DNA of 64,000 nt from Flavimaribacter sp039888615 (GTDB lineage: Bacteria; Pseudomonadota; Alphaproteobacteria; Rhizobiales; Rhizobiaceae): assembly GCA_039888615.1 (NCBI GenBank), contig JBDQQS010000003.1; one strand, written 5' to 3'. This document shows, piece by piece, positions 25,488 through 35,025 of this stretch (position 1 is its first letter; each line of letters starts with the position of its first letter). The notes below the pieces were generated by a model. That model ran no database searches, had not been told where the DNA came from, and was given only the letters and a program-made list of their open reading frames with translations. The translations under genes were made by a program, and so were the position numbers.

Positions 25488-26411
25488 TCACACGGGCTCG
25501 CTGAACGTATCGCAACTGTTCAGCCGTCCGCTGTCAAAGCCGCGCTTGAACCAGGTCATGCGCTGTTGCGAGGTGCCGTGGTTGAAGCTGTCCGGCACCA
25601 CATAGCCCTGGCTTCGCCGCTGCAACGTGTCATCGCCGATCTGGCGGGCCGCGTTCAGCGCTTCCTCGAGGTCTCCGCTCTCGAGAAGCCCCTTCTGGTC
25701 AGTGAAGTGGCCCCAGACGCCGGCGAAGCAATCCGCCTGGAGTTCGACGCGAACCGACATTTGGTTGGCCTCGGTCTCGCTCATGGATTGGCGCATCTGG
25801 TTGAACTTGGGCAGGACGCCGATCAGATTCTGCACATGATGACCAACCTCGTGCGCAATGACATAGGCTTGCGCGAAATCGCCGGACGCGCCAAAGCGGT
25901 TCGCCAACTCGTTGTAGAAGGAAAGATCGATATATACCTTCTGGTCGCCGGGACAGTAGAACGGTCCGGACGCCGCGCCGGCAAGACCGCAGGCGGAACG
26001 CACCCTGTCTGTGAAAAGGACCAGCGTCGGCTCAGGGTACTCAGCGCCGTTCGCCTGGAAAATTCCGTTCCAAACATCCTCGGTCTCCGCAAGCACTGTG
26101 GCGACAAACTGGCTCATCTCGTCCTGTCTGGGCTGGGCGATCTGGCCGCCGTCCTGCTGATAGCCCGGAGACATCGATCCGCCGCCTTCAAGAAGCTCCG
26201 CCGGGTCTATGCCCAGAGCCCGCAAAATGAAGAACCCGATGACAAGAATGACAATCAGCGAGATGCCGCCACCGGAGGCGCGTCGCGTTCCTGATCCGCC
26301 AATAGGAATTCGAATCCTGCCTGGACTGCGTCGCGAAGAGCCGCCCAAGCCGCCCCGGCTGCCGCGCCTGTCTTCGATATTGCTGCTTTGCCGTCGACCC
26401 TTCCAACGCAT
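25488..26411 (-). CDS. YpfJ-type neutral zinc metallopeptidase
   Basis: The 307-residue protein has a basic N-terminal tail, a single membrane anchor around residues 48-65 (ISLIVILVIGFFILRALGI) and a putative zinc-peptidase domain with AHEVGHHVQ around residue 165. A downstream glutamate could complete zinc binding, in VELQADCFAGVWGH. The C-terminal segment SFNHGTSQQRMTWFKRGF is characteristic of the YpfJ family. The substrate is unknown; the enzyme is expected at the inner membrane facing the periplasm. I chose the ATG at 26411 because GGAGACGG lies just upstream, rather than the longer frame starting at 26573. Confidence 0.88.
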   Translation of the reverse strand: MRWKGRRQSSNIEDRRGSRGGLGGSSRRSPGRIRIPIGGSGTRRASGGGISLIVILVIGFFILRALGIDPAELLEGGGSMSPGYQQDGGQIAQPRQDEMSQFVATVLAETEDVWNGIFQANGAEYPEPTLVLFTDRVRSACGLAGAASGPFYCPGDQKVYIDLSFYNELANRFGASGDFAQAYVIAHEVGHHVQNLIGVLPKFNQMRQSMSETEANQMSVRVELQADCFAGVWGHFTDQKGLLESGDLEEALNAARQIGDDTLQRRSQGYVVPDSFNHGTSQQRMTWFKRGFDSGRLNSCDTFSEPV

Positions 26412-26667
26412 CGATCCGTCTCCCGTCTGAAACAGAGCCTGCCGCCGCCCATCGCTTGTTAACACCATCGGGCGGATACGGTTCCGACTGTGGAGTCCAA
26501 CGGCTGGATACGGCTCACAGCGCAGTTTACATTGAAAATCGCACCACGCCTCGATTTCAACAACGTCCAGCATTTCAGAACTGATGTAAAAATGCCATAC
26601 AAAGCTGATAATGAAGCATTATTTTTCGGGAATATTCGAGTAACGACAAGTAGGGCGAAGATTAACA

Positions 26668-26931
26668 TTGACACCGGATGACTTCAGACGCTGGCGAAAG
26701 TCCCTTGGTCTCAAGCAGAAAGACGCAGCCCGGGTTCTTGGCCTGAAGAAACGCATCATTCAATACTATGAAAAGGGCAAGCGTGATGGAAAGCAGATCA
26801 CCATTCCGTTGACCGTGGCTTTGGCCTGCTACGCCATCGCCAACGGGATTTACGAATACGATGCGTCCGAACTGAGCGATGAGGCGAACTCGTCCCCGCC
26901 AGACGAACCGCATACAGCAAATGCCTGCTGA
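26668..26931 (+). CDS. Small XRE-type helix-turn-helix protein
   Basis: The 87-residue product has an XRE/Cro-like HTH (about residues 5-40) containing FRRWRKSLGLKQKDAARVLG and KKRIIQYYEKGKRDG. An alpha segment (TVALACYAIANGI) and a polar tail follow. No ligand or partner domain is present. The only good start is the TTG at 26668; the preceding bases GGGCGAAG may act as ribosome binding site. It lies between the zinc peptidase and carB, and similar tiny HTH proteins are scattered in Rhizobiales genomes. Target genes are unknown. Confidence 0.7.
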   Translation: MTPDDFRRWRKSLGLKQKDAARVLGLKKRIIQYYEKGKRDGKQITIPLTVALACYAIANGIYEYDASELSDEANSSPPDEPHTANAC

Positions 26932-27109
26932 CCTATAAAGTTCCTTTGGAAAAACCGTAGAAGACGGGGTTTCCCTGTCTGCGCCTTTGTCCTATAAGCG
27001 CGCCTCAGAACGCTCCTGGAGGATGCGGTTCGCCTTCAATTGATGACTGCAGTGCACGCACCCGGATTCCATGCAATCCCCGTTGCTACTGCTTGCCGGA
27101 AGACCAATC

Positions 27110-30100
27110 ATGCCCAAGCGCGACGACATAAAGTCCATTCTCATAATCGGGGCCGGACCGATCGTCATCGGTCAAGCCTGCGAATTCGATTATTCCGGAG
27201 CCCAGGCCTGCAAGGCGCTGAAGGAAGAAGGATATCGCGTCGTCCTCGTCAATTCCAATCCGGCGACGATCATGACCGATCCGGAACTGGCGGATGCGAC
27301 CTATATCGAGCCGATAACGCCCGAGGTCGTCGCCAAGATCATCGCCAAGGAGCGTCCGGACGCATTGCTGCCGACCATGGGCGGGCAGACCGCGCTCAAC
27401 ACCGCCCTTTCGCTGCGGCGCATGGGGATCCTCGAACGCTACAACGTCGAGATGATCGGCGCCAAGCCCGAAGCGATCGACAAGGCCGAAGACAGGGCAT
27501 TGTTCCGCGAGGCCATGGCGAAAATCGGTCTCGAAACGCCCCGCTCGATGCTCGCCAATGCAACGGAAGTGAAGAACCGCGACCGCAAGGCGCATGAGGC
27601 CAAGCGCGAAGAACTCAGAAACCGGTTTGAAGGCGACAAGCTGGACGCTGCCCTCGACGCGCTGGAGACGGAGTGGCAGCTCGGCGAGACGGACCGAAAG
27701 CAGCACTATATCGGACACGCGCTCGGCATCGCCGCCCAGGCGCTCGACCATGTCGGACTGCCGGCGATCATCCGCCCCTCCTTCACGCTCGGCGGAACCG
27801 GCGGCGGCATCGCCTTCAACCGCTCGGAATATTTCGAGATCGTTGAATCGGGCCTTGACGCCTCGCCGACCACGGAGGTGCTGATCGAAGAGTCCGTGCT
27901 CGGCTGGAAGGAGTTCGAGATGGAAGTCGTCCGCGATCGCGCGGACAATTGCATCATCATCTGCTCCATCGAGAACGTCGATCCGATGGGCGTCCACACC
28001 GGCGATTCCATTACTGTGGCGCCCGCCCTGACGCTCACCGACAAGGAATACCAGATCATGCGCAACGCATCGATCGCGGTGTTGCGCGAGATCGGGGTGG
28101 AAACCGGCGGCTCGAACGTGCAGTTCGCCGTCAATCCGGAAGACGGCCGGCTGGTCGTCATCGAGATGAACCCGCGCGTATCGCGCTCTTCCGCGCTCGC
28201 TTCCAAGGCGACCGGGTTTCCGATCGCCAAGGTGGCGGCAAAACTCGCCGTCGGCTATACGCTCGACGAACTCGACAACGATATCACTGGCGGCGCGACG
28301 CCGGCGTCCTTCGAACCGTCGATCGACTACGTGGTTACCAAGATCCCCCGTTTCGCCTTCGAGAAGTTTCCAGGCGCCGAACCCCTTTTGACCACGTCAA
28401 TGAAATCGGTCGGCGAGGTGATGGCGATCGGCCGGACATTCGCCGAATCGCTGCAGAAAGCCTTGCGCGGCCTTGAAACGGGCCTGACCGGCCTCGACGA
28501 GATCGACATTCCCGGTCTCGGCGAAGGCGACGACAAGAACGCGATCCGCGCTGCGCTCGGAACGCCCACCCCCGACCGGCTTCGCATGGTCGCGCAGGCG
28601 CTGCGACTGGGGGCCTCCGCCGAAGAGGTGCATCAGGCCTGCAAGATCGATCCCTGGTTCCTCAGCCAGCTCAAGGCGATCGTCGACATGGAAGCGCATA
28701 TCCGCGCCCACGGATTGCCTGAGGACGCCGACAATCTGCGGATGCTCAAGGCAATGGGCTTTTCCGACGCCCGGCTGGCGGGTTTGACTGGCCAGCGCGA
28801 GAGAAACGTGGCGCGGCTGCGCGACCAGCTCGACGTGCACCCGGTCTACAAGCGGATCGACACCTGCGCGGCGGAATTCGCCTCGCCGACCGCCTATATG
28901 TATTCGACCTATGAAACGGCCTTTGCGGGCGCGCTGCAATCCGAAGCGGACGTTTCCGACCGCAAGAAGGTCGTCATCCTCGGCGGCGGTCCAAACCGGA
29001 TCGGCCAGGGCATCGAGTTCGACTATTGCTGCTGTCACGCAGCCTTCGCGCTGGAAGACGCCGGCTATGAATCAATCATGGTCAATTGCAACCCGGAAAC
29101 CGTCTCGACGGATTACGATACGTCCGACCGGCTCTATTTCGAACCGCTGACGGTCGAGGACGTGCTGGAGATCCTGAGGATCGAGCAGCAGAAGGGAACG
29201 CTGCACGGCGTCATCGTCCAGTTCGGCGGGCAGACGCCCCTGAAACTCGCCAATGCCCTGGAAAGCGCCGGGATTCCGATCCTCGGCACCGAGCCCGATG
29301 CAATCGATCTCGCGGAAGATCGGGACCGGTTCCAGAAACTCCTGACCCGGCTCGACCTTCTGCAGCCAAAGAACGGAATCGCCCATTCCGTGGAGCAGGC
29401 GCGGCTTGTCGCCGCCGAAATCGGCTATCCGCTGGTCGTCCGCCCGTCCTATGTTCTGGGCGGCCGGGCGATGCAGATCATACGCGACGAGCAGAGCCTG
29501 TCGAACTACCTGCTCGGCACGGTTCCGGAACTCGTTCCCGAAGACATCAAGGCGCGTTATCCGAACGACAAGACCGGCCAGATCAACACGCTGCTGGGCT
29601 CCAATCCGCTGCTCTTCGACAGCTACCTGTCCAACGCGACGGAAGTTGACGTCGATTGCCTGTGCGACGGCAAGGACGTCTTTGTGGCTGGCATCATGGA
29701 GCATATCGAGGAAGCCGGCATTCACTCCGGTGACAGCGCCTGTTCGCTGCCCGCGCACTCGCTGTCCGGCGATATCGTCCGCGAGCTGGAGCACCAGACC
29801 CGAAGACTCGCGCTCGCCTTGCATGTCGTCGGCCTGATGAATGTGCAATACGCCATCAAGGATGGTGAAATCTACGTGCTTGAAGTCAATCCGCGCGCCT
29901 CCCGCACCGTGCCTTTCGTCGCCAAGACCATAGGGGCGCCGGTCGCCAAGATCGCGGCCAGGGTCATGGCAGGCGAGAAACTGGAGACGGCGATCTCCGC
30001 CTATGGCGCGCCGCCGGACACGCAAAACCTCTCGCATATCGCCGTCAAGGAAGCTGTCTTCCCGTTCGCCCGTTTCCCTGGCGTGGACACGCTGCTCGGC

Positions 30101-30592
30101 CCGGAAATGCGCTCCACCGGCGAGGTGATGGGGCTCGACACCGACTATGCGCTCGCCTTCGCCAAGGCGCAGCTCGGCGCTGGCGTTGAGCTCCCGCGCG
30201 ACGGCGCCGTCTTTATCTCGGTTCGCGACGAGGACAAGCAGTTTGTCCTGCCTGCGGCGCGTCGGCTGGCCGAAATCGGTTTCAGCATCGTGGCGACCGG
30301 AGGCACGGCGCGCTTCCTTGCCGAAAACGGCGTCAAGGCGACCCGGATCAACAAGGTCCTCGAAGGGCGCCCGCATGTGGAAGACGCGATCCGCAACCGC
30401 GAAATCCAGCTCGTCGTCAACACGACTTCCGGCGCCAAGGCGATGTCGGATTCAAAATCGCTGCGCCGCGCGGCGCTGATGCAGAAAGTGCCTTATTTCA
30501 CCACCATGGCCGGGGCTCAGGCTGCGGCCGAGGCCATTGCCGCGCTCAAGGCCGGCAATCTGGAAGTGCGGCCGCTGCAGAGCTATTTTTAA
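27110..30592 (+). CDS. carB: Carbamoyl-phosphate synthase large subunit CarB
   Basis: The 1160-residue subunit makes carbamoyl phosphate from bicarbonate, ammonia and two ATP. Two homologous ATP-grasp halves are visible: the first starts ILIIGAGPIVIGQACEFDYSG and the second starts VVILGGGPNRIGQGIEFDYCC at about residue 630. An oligomerisation domain lies between them, and an MGS-like allosteric domain occupies the last 140 residues (SIVATGGTARFLAENGV). An insert around residues 150-205 (KNRDRKAHEAKREELRNRF) lengthens the first half and is seen in other Alphaproteobacteria. I chose the ATG at 27110 (MPKRDDIKS) because homologues begin there; a frame from 27071 adds 13 unlikely residues. Confidence 0.97.
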   Translation: MPKRDDIKSILIIGAGPIVIGQACEFDYSGAQACKALKEEGYRVVLVNSNPATIMTDPELADATYIEPITPEVVAKIIAKERPDALLPTMGGQTALNTALSLRRMGILERYNVEMIGAKPEAIDKAEDRALFREAMAKIGLETPRSMLANATEVKNRDRKAHEAKREELRNRFEGDKLDAALDALETEWQLGETDRKQHYIGHALGIAAQALDHVGLPAIIRPSFTLGGTGGGIAFNRSEYFEIVESGLDASPTTEVLIEESVLGWKEFEMEVVRDRADNCIIICSIENVDPMGVHTGDSITVAPALTLTDKEYQIMRNASIAVLREIGVETGGSNVQFAVNPEDGRLVVIEMNPRVSRSSALASKATGFPIAKVAAKLAVGYTLDELDNDITGGATPASFEPSIDYVVTKIPRFAFEKFPGAEPLLTTSMKSVGEVMAIGRTFAESLQKALRGLETGLTGLDEIDIPGLGEGDDKNAIRAALGTPTPDRLRMVAQALRLGASAEEVHQACKIDPWFLSQLKAIVDMEAHIRAHGLPEDADNLRMLKAMGFSDARLAGLTGQRERNVARLRDQLDVHPVYKRIDTCAAEFASPTAYMYSTYETAFAGALQSEADVSDRKKVVILGGGPNRIGQGIEFDYCCCHAAFALEDAGYESIMVNCNPETVSTDYDTSDRLYFEPLTVEDVLEILRIEQQKGTLHGVIVQFGGQTPLKLANALESAGIPILGTEPDAIDLAEDRDRFQKLLTRLDLLQPKNGIAHSVEQARLVAAEIGYPLVVRPSYVLGGRAMQIIRDEQSLSNYLLGTVPELVPEDIKARYPNDKTGQINTLLGSNPLLFDSYLSNATEVDVDCLCDGKDVFVAGIMEHIEEAGIHSGDSACSLPAHSLSGDIVRELEHQTRRLALALHVVGLMNVQYAIKDGEIYVLEVNPRASRTVPFVAKTIGAPVAKIAARVMAGEKLETAISAYGAPPDTQNLSHIAVKEAVFPFARFPGVDTLLGPEMRSTGEVMGLDTDYALAFAKAQLGAGVELPRDGAVFISVRDEDKQFVLPAARRLAEIGFSIVATGGTARFLAENGVKATRINKVLEGRPHVEDAIRNREIQLVVNTTSGAKAMSDSKSLRRAALMQKVPYFTTMAGAQAAAEAIAALKAGNLEVRPLQSYF

Positions 30593-30717
30593 CCGGGAGA
30601 CCGGAATTGTATTCGAGCTACAGGGCGCAATCCTTCGTTCCGGTTGAATTGGACCGAATAGCGAAAACACTGGCGTTTCGGGCGCATTTTCTGCTAGACT
30701 GCTTCGATTAACGCATG

Positions 30718-30756
30718 AAACGGTTCCGGATCTGCAGATTCGGGGGCCGTTTTCTT
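30718..30756 (+). terminator. carB terminator
   Basis: AAACGG (30718-30723) pairs with CCGTTT (30747-30752), with further GC pairs inside and T-rich sequence after it. It lies about 125 bases after the carB stop and 57 bases before greA, so it probably ends the carB transcript. Confidence 0.55.
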
Positions 30757-30812
30757 TTGCGCCCAAGCAGGGCTCTCAAGCTGCTTCGGCGCCAAGAATG
30801 ACGGAGAAGGAC

Positions 30813-31289
30813 ATGGTAGAAAAAGTCCCGATGACACCGGGCGGTTTCGCCAAACTGAATGAAGAACTGCGCTGGCGCCAGCGGGAAGAGCGCCCGCGGA
30901 TCATCGAGGCCATTGCCGAGGCAAGGGCCCATGGCGACCTTTCGGAAAATGCGGAATATCACGCAGCCAAGGAAGCCCAGAGCCATAATGAGGGCCGGAT
31001 TGCCGAGCTGGAAGATTTGACGGCGCGCGCCGAGGTCATCGACCTGACCAAAATGTCGGGCGACACGATCAAATTCGGCGCCACGGTGAAGCTCGTCGAC
31101 GAGGATACTGAAGAGGAAAAGACCTATCAGATCGTCGGCGACCAGGAAGCCGATGTGAAGCAGGGACGGATCTCCCTGTCTTCGCCCATCGCCAGGGCCC
31201 TCATTGGAAAGTCGCAAGGCGATTCCATCGAGGTCAACGCCCCCGGCGGGGCCAAGGCCTACGAAATTCTCGAAGTCAACTGGGGCTGA
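30813..31289 (+). CDS. greA: Transcription elongation factor GreA
   Basis: The 158-residue factor rescues backtracked RNA polymerase by stimulating transcript cleavage. The N-terminal coiled coil carries the acidic tip in ARAHGDLSENAEYHAAKEAQ, and the C-terminal FKBP-like domain includes GATVKLVDEDTEEEKTYQIVG and GRISLSSPIARALIG. I chose the ATG at 30813, with GGAGAAGG just upstream; this gives the standard 158-residue length, whereas 30798 would add five residues. It is followed after 12 bases by the lpsB-like glycosyltransferase, the same neighbour as in Sinorhizobium. Confidence 0.96.
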   Translation: MVEKVPMTPGGFAKLNEELRWRQREERPRIIEAIAEARAHGDLSENAEYHAAKEAQSHNEGRIAELEDLTARAEVIDLTKMSGDTIKFGATVKLVDEDTEEEKTYQIVGDQEADVKQGRISLSSPIARALIGKSQGDSIEVNAPGGAKAYEILEVNWG

Positions 31290-31301
31290 CCGCGTCGATC
31301 G

Positions 31302-32369
31302 ATGGGTCCTGAAACTCCGGTCAGTATGGACGAGGTCGAGGTTCTCGCACCGAACTTCAAACGTCGACTGTCCGGAGTGACCTCCACGATCGTGCAGCTG
31401 GCTCCGTTACAGCGCCGGATCGGCGTCAAGATCGCGACGCTCGGCCCCGGACTTCCCGAACACCTGCCGCACATCTCCTGGCGCGACTTCGTCAAGGCGT
31501 GGCGTCCGCCGCCCGGCAGAACGGCGCGCGTCTGGCATGCGCGGCGAAACAACGAAATGATAGCCGGCATCGTCCTCCGCGACATTCTACGCATGCCCTT
31601 GAAACTGCTTTTTACGTCGGCTGCGCAGCGCCATCACAAGCCCTTCACCCGTTGGCTTATCCGGCGCATGGACCGGGTGGTTGCGACGAGCGAGCGCTCG
31701 GGCTCCTTTCTGCAAGCGCCGCACACGACGATACTGCACGGCGTCGACACCGACATGTTTCACCCTCCGCAAACGGGTGACGACACGATCGCTGCGAGCG
31801 GTCTCTCCGGAAAATATCTGATTGGATGTTTCGGCCGCATCCGGCATCAGAAGGGAACCGATCTTTTCGTCGCGTCGATGATCGATTTGCTGCCGCATTA
31901 TCCGGACTGGACGGCGGTGATATCCGGTCGCGCCACCGCGGAGCACCAGGCGTTTGCAGAGCGTCTGAAGGACGATGTCCGGTCGGCAGGACTTCAGGAC
32001 CGGATCGTTTTTCTCGGCGAAGTCCCCGACATCAAGGTCTGGTACCGTCGCCTGACGCTCTATGTCGCCCCATCGAGAAACGAAGGCTTCGGGCTGACGC
32101 CCTTCGAGGCGATGGCTTCCCAAACAGCAGTGGTGACCTCCGACGCCGGCGCCTACTCTGAAATGGCTGTGCCCGGCATTTCCGGAAACATTGTCGCCGC
32201 AGGCGACGGTCCGGCGCTCACGCAAGCGATCGAGCCCTATCTCACAGATCCCGCAAAGGCGGTCGACGACGCAACGAGGAGTCTAGCGCATGTGAGAGCC
32301 AATTTCGGCCTCGAACGAGAAGCATTCGCCCTGAAGGCCGTCTACGACGAAATGCTTGAAGGCGGCTAA
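31302..32369 (+). CDS. lpsB: LPS core mannosyltransferase LpsB/LpcC-like (GT4 family)
   Basis: The 355-residue protein is a GT-B fold family 4 glycosyltransferase. Long stretches recall rhizobial LpsB/LpcC: VEVLAPNFKRRLSGVTSTI, WHARRNNEM, PLKLLFTSAAQRHHK and the donor-binding EGFGLTPFEAMAS (E-x7-E motif). Those enzymes add mannose to the inner lipopolysaccharide core on the cytoplasmic face of the inner membrane. The first ATG (31302) lies 12 bases after greA, and a second ATG at 31326 is also possible. Its 3' end overlaps the convergent lrp gene by 4 bases. In Sinorhizobium lpsE, lpsD and lpsC lie between lpsB and lrp; here they are absent. Confidence 0.88.
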   Translation: MGPETPVSMDEVEVLAPNFKRRLSGVTSTIVQLAPLQRRIGVKIATLGPGLPEHLPHISWRDFVKAWRPPPGRTARVWHARRNNEMIAGIVLRDILRMPLKLLFTSAAQRHHKPFTRWLIRRMDRVVATSERSGSFLQAPHTTILHGVDTDMFHPPQTGDDTIAASGLSGKYLIGCFGRIRHQKGTDLFVASMIDLLPHYPDWTAVISGRATAEHQAFAERLKDDVRSAGLQDRIVFLGEVPDIKVWYRRLTLYVAPSRNEGFGLTPFEAMASQTAVVTSDAGAYSEMAVPGISGNIVAAGDGPALTQAIEPYLTDPAKAVDDATRSLAHVRANFGLEREAFALKAVYDEMLEGG

Positions 32370-32839
32370 TCAAACGCCACCTTGCCCTCGTTCTTCACCT
32401 GGCGGATCGTCAGCATGGTGCGGACAGTGTCGACATTTACGGCCGTCGTCAGTTCGTCGATGACGAAATCCTGGAAAGCGGCGAGATCCCGCGCAACGCA
32501 ATGCAGCAGGAAATCGCTTTCACCGCTGACCATCCATGACTGCCGGACAAAGCGCCATGACAGGGTTTTCTCAGCGAACGCCCTGAGATTGGCTTCCGAC
32601 TGCAAGGTCAGTCCCACCGCGCAGAAGGCGACGACATCGAAACCAAGCGCCGGCGCGTTCAGCATCGCGCGATACCCTTCGATGACGCCTGCCTCCTCGA
32701 GCTTACGCACGCGCCGCAGACAAGGCGGCGCCGAAATGCCGACCCGCTCGGAAAGCTCCACATTGGTCATCCGGCCGTCGGCCTGCAATTCTCGCAATAT
32801 CTTCATGTCGATACGATCAAGTTCAGCGCGAATCGGCAT
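32366..32839 (-). CDS. lrp: Lrp/AsnC-family transcriptional regulator
   Basis: The 157-residue protein has an N-terminal AsnC-type HTH (residues 5-50: DRIDMKILRELQADGRMTN and VELSERVGISAPPCLRRVRKL) and a C-terminal RAM/ligand-binding domain. Lrp proteins form octamers that respond to amino acids, usually leucine. I chose the ATG at 32839 because GAAGGAAAG precedes it and homologues start MPIRAELDRID; the frame open to 32896 adds 19 residues. It is convergent with lpsB and divergent from trxB, the same setting as the lrp gene next to trxB-lsrB in rhizobia. Confidence 0.92.
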   Translation of the reverse strand: MPIRAELDRIDMKILRELQADGRMTNVELSERVGISAPPCLRRVRKLEEAGVIEGYRAMLNAPALGFDVVAFCAVGLTLQSEANLRAFAEKTLSWRFVRQSWMVSGESDFLLHCVARDLAAFQDFVIDELTTAVNVDTVRTMLTIRQVKNEGKVAFD

Positions 32840-33105
32840 AGCGGGCTTTCCTTCAAGCAATTCCAAAACGAGACCATTAATTTCTTCAACGCGCAAGATA
32901 ATTTCTCTTTCACAGAGCTTGGGCCGAGCCCCGCGCCGTGTTGCTGCACGGTATCGTGAAATATGCGCCCTCTACTTGAAACCGGTCGCCACCGCTACGT
33001 ACATTGGGACAAACCGGCCCGGCGGGTGTTATGCCCTGTGCGGGCGTAATCAGCCGTGCTATAGGCCCGGCAACCAGGACGAGACCAGTTTCAAGGAATG
33101 CAGAT
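32840..33105. other. lrp-trxB divergent intergenic region
   Basis: These 266 bases separate two divergent genes and should contain both promoters. I see no strong consensus hexamers; a TATAGG (33059-33064) could be the -10 of trxB. No gene is supported here. Confidence 0.4.
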
Positions 33106-34071
33106 ATGACGACGCGCCATTCACGCGTGCTGATCGTGGGCTCGGGACCGGCGGGATACACCGCCGCAATCTACGCCGCCCGCGCGATGCTGAACCCGGT
33201 GATGATCACCGGGCTGGAACAGGGCGGCCAGTTGATGATCACCACCGATGTGGAGAACTATCCTGGATACGCGGATCCGGTTCAGGGTCCGTGGATGATG
33301 GATCAGATGCGCCAGCAAACCGAAAATGTCGGCGCCGAAATCGTCAATGACCTTGTCACCGAGGTCGATCTCGAGGTTCGCCCGTTCCGGCTGAAGACGG
33401 ATTCGGGACAGGAATACACCTGCGATTCCCTTATCATTGCCACCGGCGCGCAAGCCAAGTGGCTGGGAATCGAGACAGAACAGACCTTCATGGGGTTCGG
33501 CGTTTCCGCCTGTGCGACATGCGACGGGTTCTTCTACCGCGGCAAGAATGTTGTAGTGGTTGGCGGTGGCAACACAGCCGTCGAGGAAGCCCTATACCTG
33601 TCCAATCTGGCGGAGAAAGTCACGCTCGTGCATCGCCGCGACGAACTGAGGGCTGAAAAGATCCTGCAGCAGCGCCTGCTTGCCAGAGACAACGTCGAGG
33701 TGGTCTGGGACAGCCGTCTCGTTGAAATCACCGGCTCGACGGGCGTTCCGCCCTCCGTGACGGGCGCCCGGCTGGAGAATATTCGCACCGGCGCCGTGAC
33801 GGACATCGAAACGGACGGCGTATTTGTCGCCATCGGCCATGCGCCAGCCGTCGCCCTTTTCGAAGGCAAGCTGAAGCAGAAATCCAATGGTTATCTGTGG
33901 ACGGCGCCGGATTCGACGGCGACGAACGTTCCGGGAGTATTTGCAGCCGGCGACGTCACCGATGATATCTACAGGCAGGCGGTCACGGCCGCCGGCATGG
34001 GGTGCATGGCCGCCCTTGAAGTGGAAAAATATCTTGCGGAAATCGAATTGATCGCGGACGCCGCCGAGTAA
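33106..34071 (+). CDS. trxB: Thioredoxin reductase TrxB
   Basis: The 321-residue flavoprotein reduces thioredoxin with NADPH. The FAD-binding GSGPAGYTA (residues 12-20), the redox-active CATC (136-139, in VSACATCDG), the NADPH-binding VVGGGNTAVEEAL (about 153-165) and the C-terminal FAD motif GVFAAGDVTDD are all present. I chose the ATG at 33106 with AAGGA upstream; the longer open frame from 33004 lacks homologous sequence. It is followed after 57 bases by lsrB, consistent with the trxB-lsrB operon of rhizobia, where LsrB links redox state to gene control. Confidence 0.97.
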   Translation: MTTRHSRVLIVGSGPAGYTAAIYAARAMLNPVMITGLEQGGQLMITTDVENYPGYADPVQGPWMMDQMRQQTENVGAEIVNDLVTEVDLEVRPFRLKTDSGQEYTCDSLIIATGAQAKWLGIETEQTFMGFGVSACATCDGFFYRGKNVVVVGGGNTAVEEALYLSNLAEKVTLVHRRDELRAEKILQQRLLARDNVEVVWDSRLVEITGSTGVPPSVTGARLENIRTGAVTDIETDGVFVAIGHAPAVALFEGKLKQKSNGYLWTAPDSTATNVPGVFAAGDVTDDIYRQAVTAAGMGCMAALEVEKYLAEIELIADAAE

Positions 34072-34128
34072 ACGGCAGCCGCCAGGCGAAAAGAGCAAGA
34101 CGCAAAGAAACAAAGAGAAGCCGTGGCC

Positions 34129-35025
34129 ATGCCGTTGGACTGGGACAAATTGCGGATATTCCATGCCGCCGCGGAAGCGGGGTCGTTTACCCATGCCGCC
34201 GAGACGCTGCATCTGTCGCAATCCGCCATCAGCCGCCAGGTCAGTTCACTGGAACAGGACATCGGCGCGCCGTTGTTCCACAGGCATGCCCGTGGCCTGA
34301 TCCTCACCGAACAGGGAGAACTTCTGTACCGGACAGCGCATGACGTTCTTTTGAAGCTTGAATCGGTGCGCTCGCGCCTGACCGAGTCCAAGGATACGCC
34401 AAGCGGCAAGTTGCGCGTTACCACCACGGTCGGCCTCGGTTCGGAATGGCTGACGGACAGGATGCACGAATTCGTCGAGCTCTATCCGGATATCCAGGTG
34501 CAGTTGCTTCTCGACAACGAGGAAGTCGATGTGACGATGCGCCATGCGGATTGCGCGATCAGGCTGCGACAGCCGCAGCAGCCGGACCTGATCCAGCGCA
34601 AGATCTTTACAGTCCACATGCACATCTACGCCTCGCCCTCCTATCTCAACCGCTTCGGAGAGCCGGAATCCATCACGGATTTCGACGATCATCGTATTGT
34701 CACCTTCGGCGAGCCCGCTCCAAGCCATCTGCTTGAGGTCAATTGGCTGGAGCTCGCCGGGCGGTCGCCCGGAAATCCGCGCACCCCGCAACTGCAAATC
34801 AACAACATGTCCTCCGTCAAGCGCGCCGCGCAGCTCGGCATAGGCATAGCCATGCTACCGGACTACATGGTCGGCCATGACGCAGGCCTCGTGCGCCTCG
34901 ATATCGACGCGGATGTGCCGTCGTTCGACAGTTTCTTCTGCTATCCGGAAGAAATGCGCAGCTCTGCAAAATTGCATGCCTTCAGGGATTTCCTGATCTC
35001 GAAAGCGAGAAACTGGAAATACTGA
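34129..35025 (+). CDS. lsrB: LysR-type regulator LsrB/VtlR
   Basis: The 298-residue protein begins MPLDWDKLRIFHAAAEAGSFTHAAETLHLSQSAISRQVS, which closely recalls LsrB of Sinorhizobium and VtlR of Brucella and Agrobacterium. The N-terminal winged HTH (residues 5-65) is followed by a periplasmic-binding-like effector domain. The protein ends SKARNWKY, close to the SKARNW ending of those proteins. They control small RNA AbcR and envelope or redox genes and are needed for host infection or symbiosis. I chose the ATG at 34129; a GTG two codons earlier is less likely. A small RNA gene of the AbcR type lies 190 bases downstream. Confidence 0.9.
   Translation: MPLDWDKLRIFHAAAEAGSFTHAAETLHLSQSAISRQVSSLEQDIGAPLFHRHARGLILTEQGELLYRTAHDVLLKLESVRSRLTESKDTPSGKLRVTTTVGLGSEWLTDRMHEFVELYPDIQVQLLLDNEEVDVTMRHADCAIRLRQPQQPDLIQRKIFTVHMHIYASPSYLNRFGEPESITDFDDHRIVTFGEPAPSHLLEVNWLELAGRSPGNPRTPQLQINNMSSVKRAAQLGIGIAMLPDYMVGHDAGLVRLDIDADVPSFDSFFCYPEEMRSSAKLHAFRDFLISKARNWKY

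Noticed and set aside
29072..30376. 434-codon minus-strand frame antisense to carB
   Set aside because: Shadow of carB, which matches its family over the full length.
31302..32369. Glycosyltransferase as part of an O-antigen island
   Set aside because: Composition and neighbours (greA, lrp) are core genome; it fits the conserved lpsB position.
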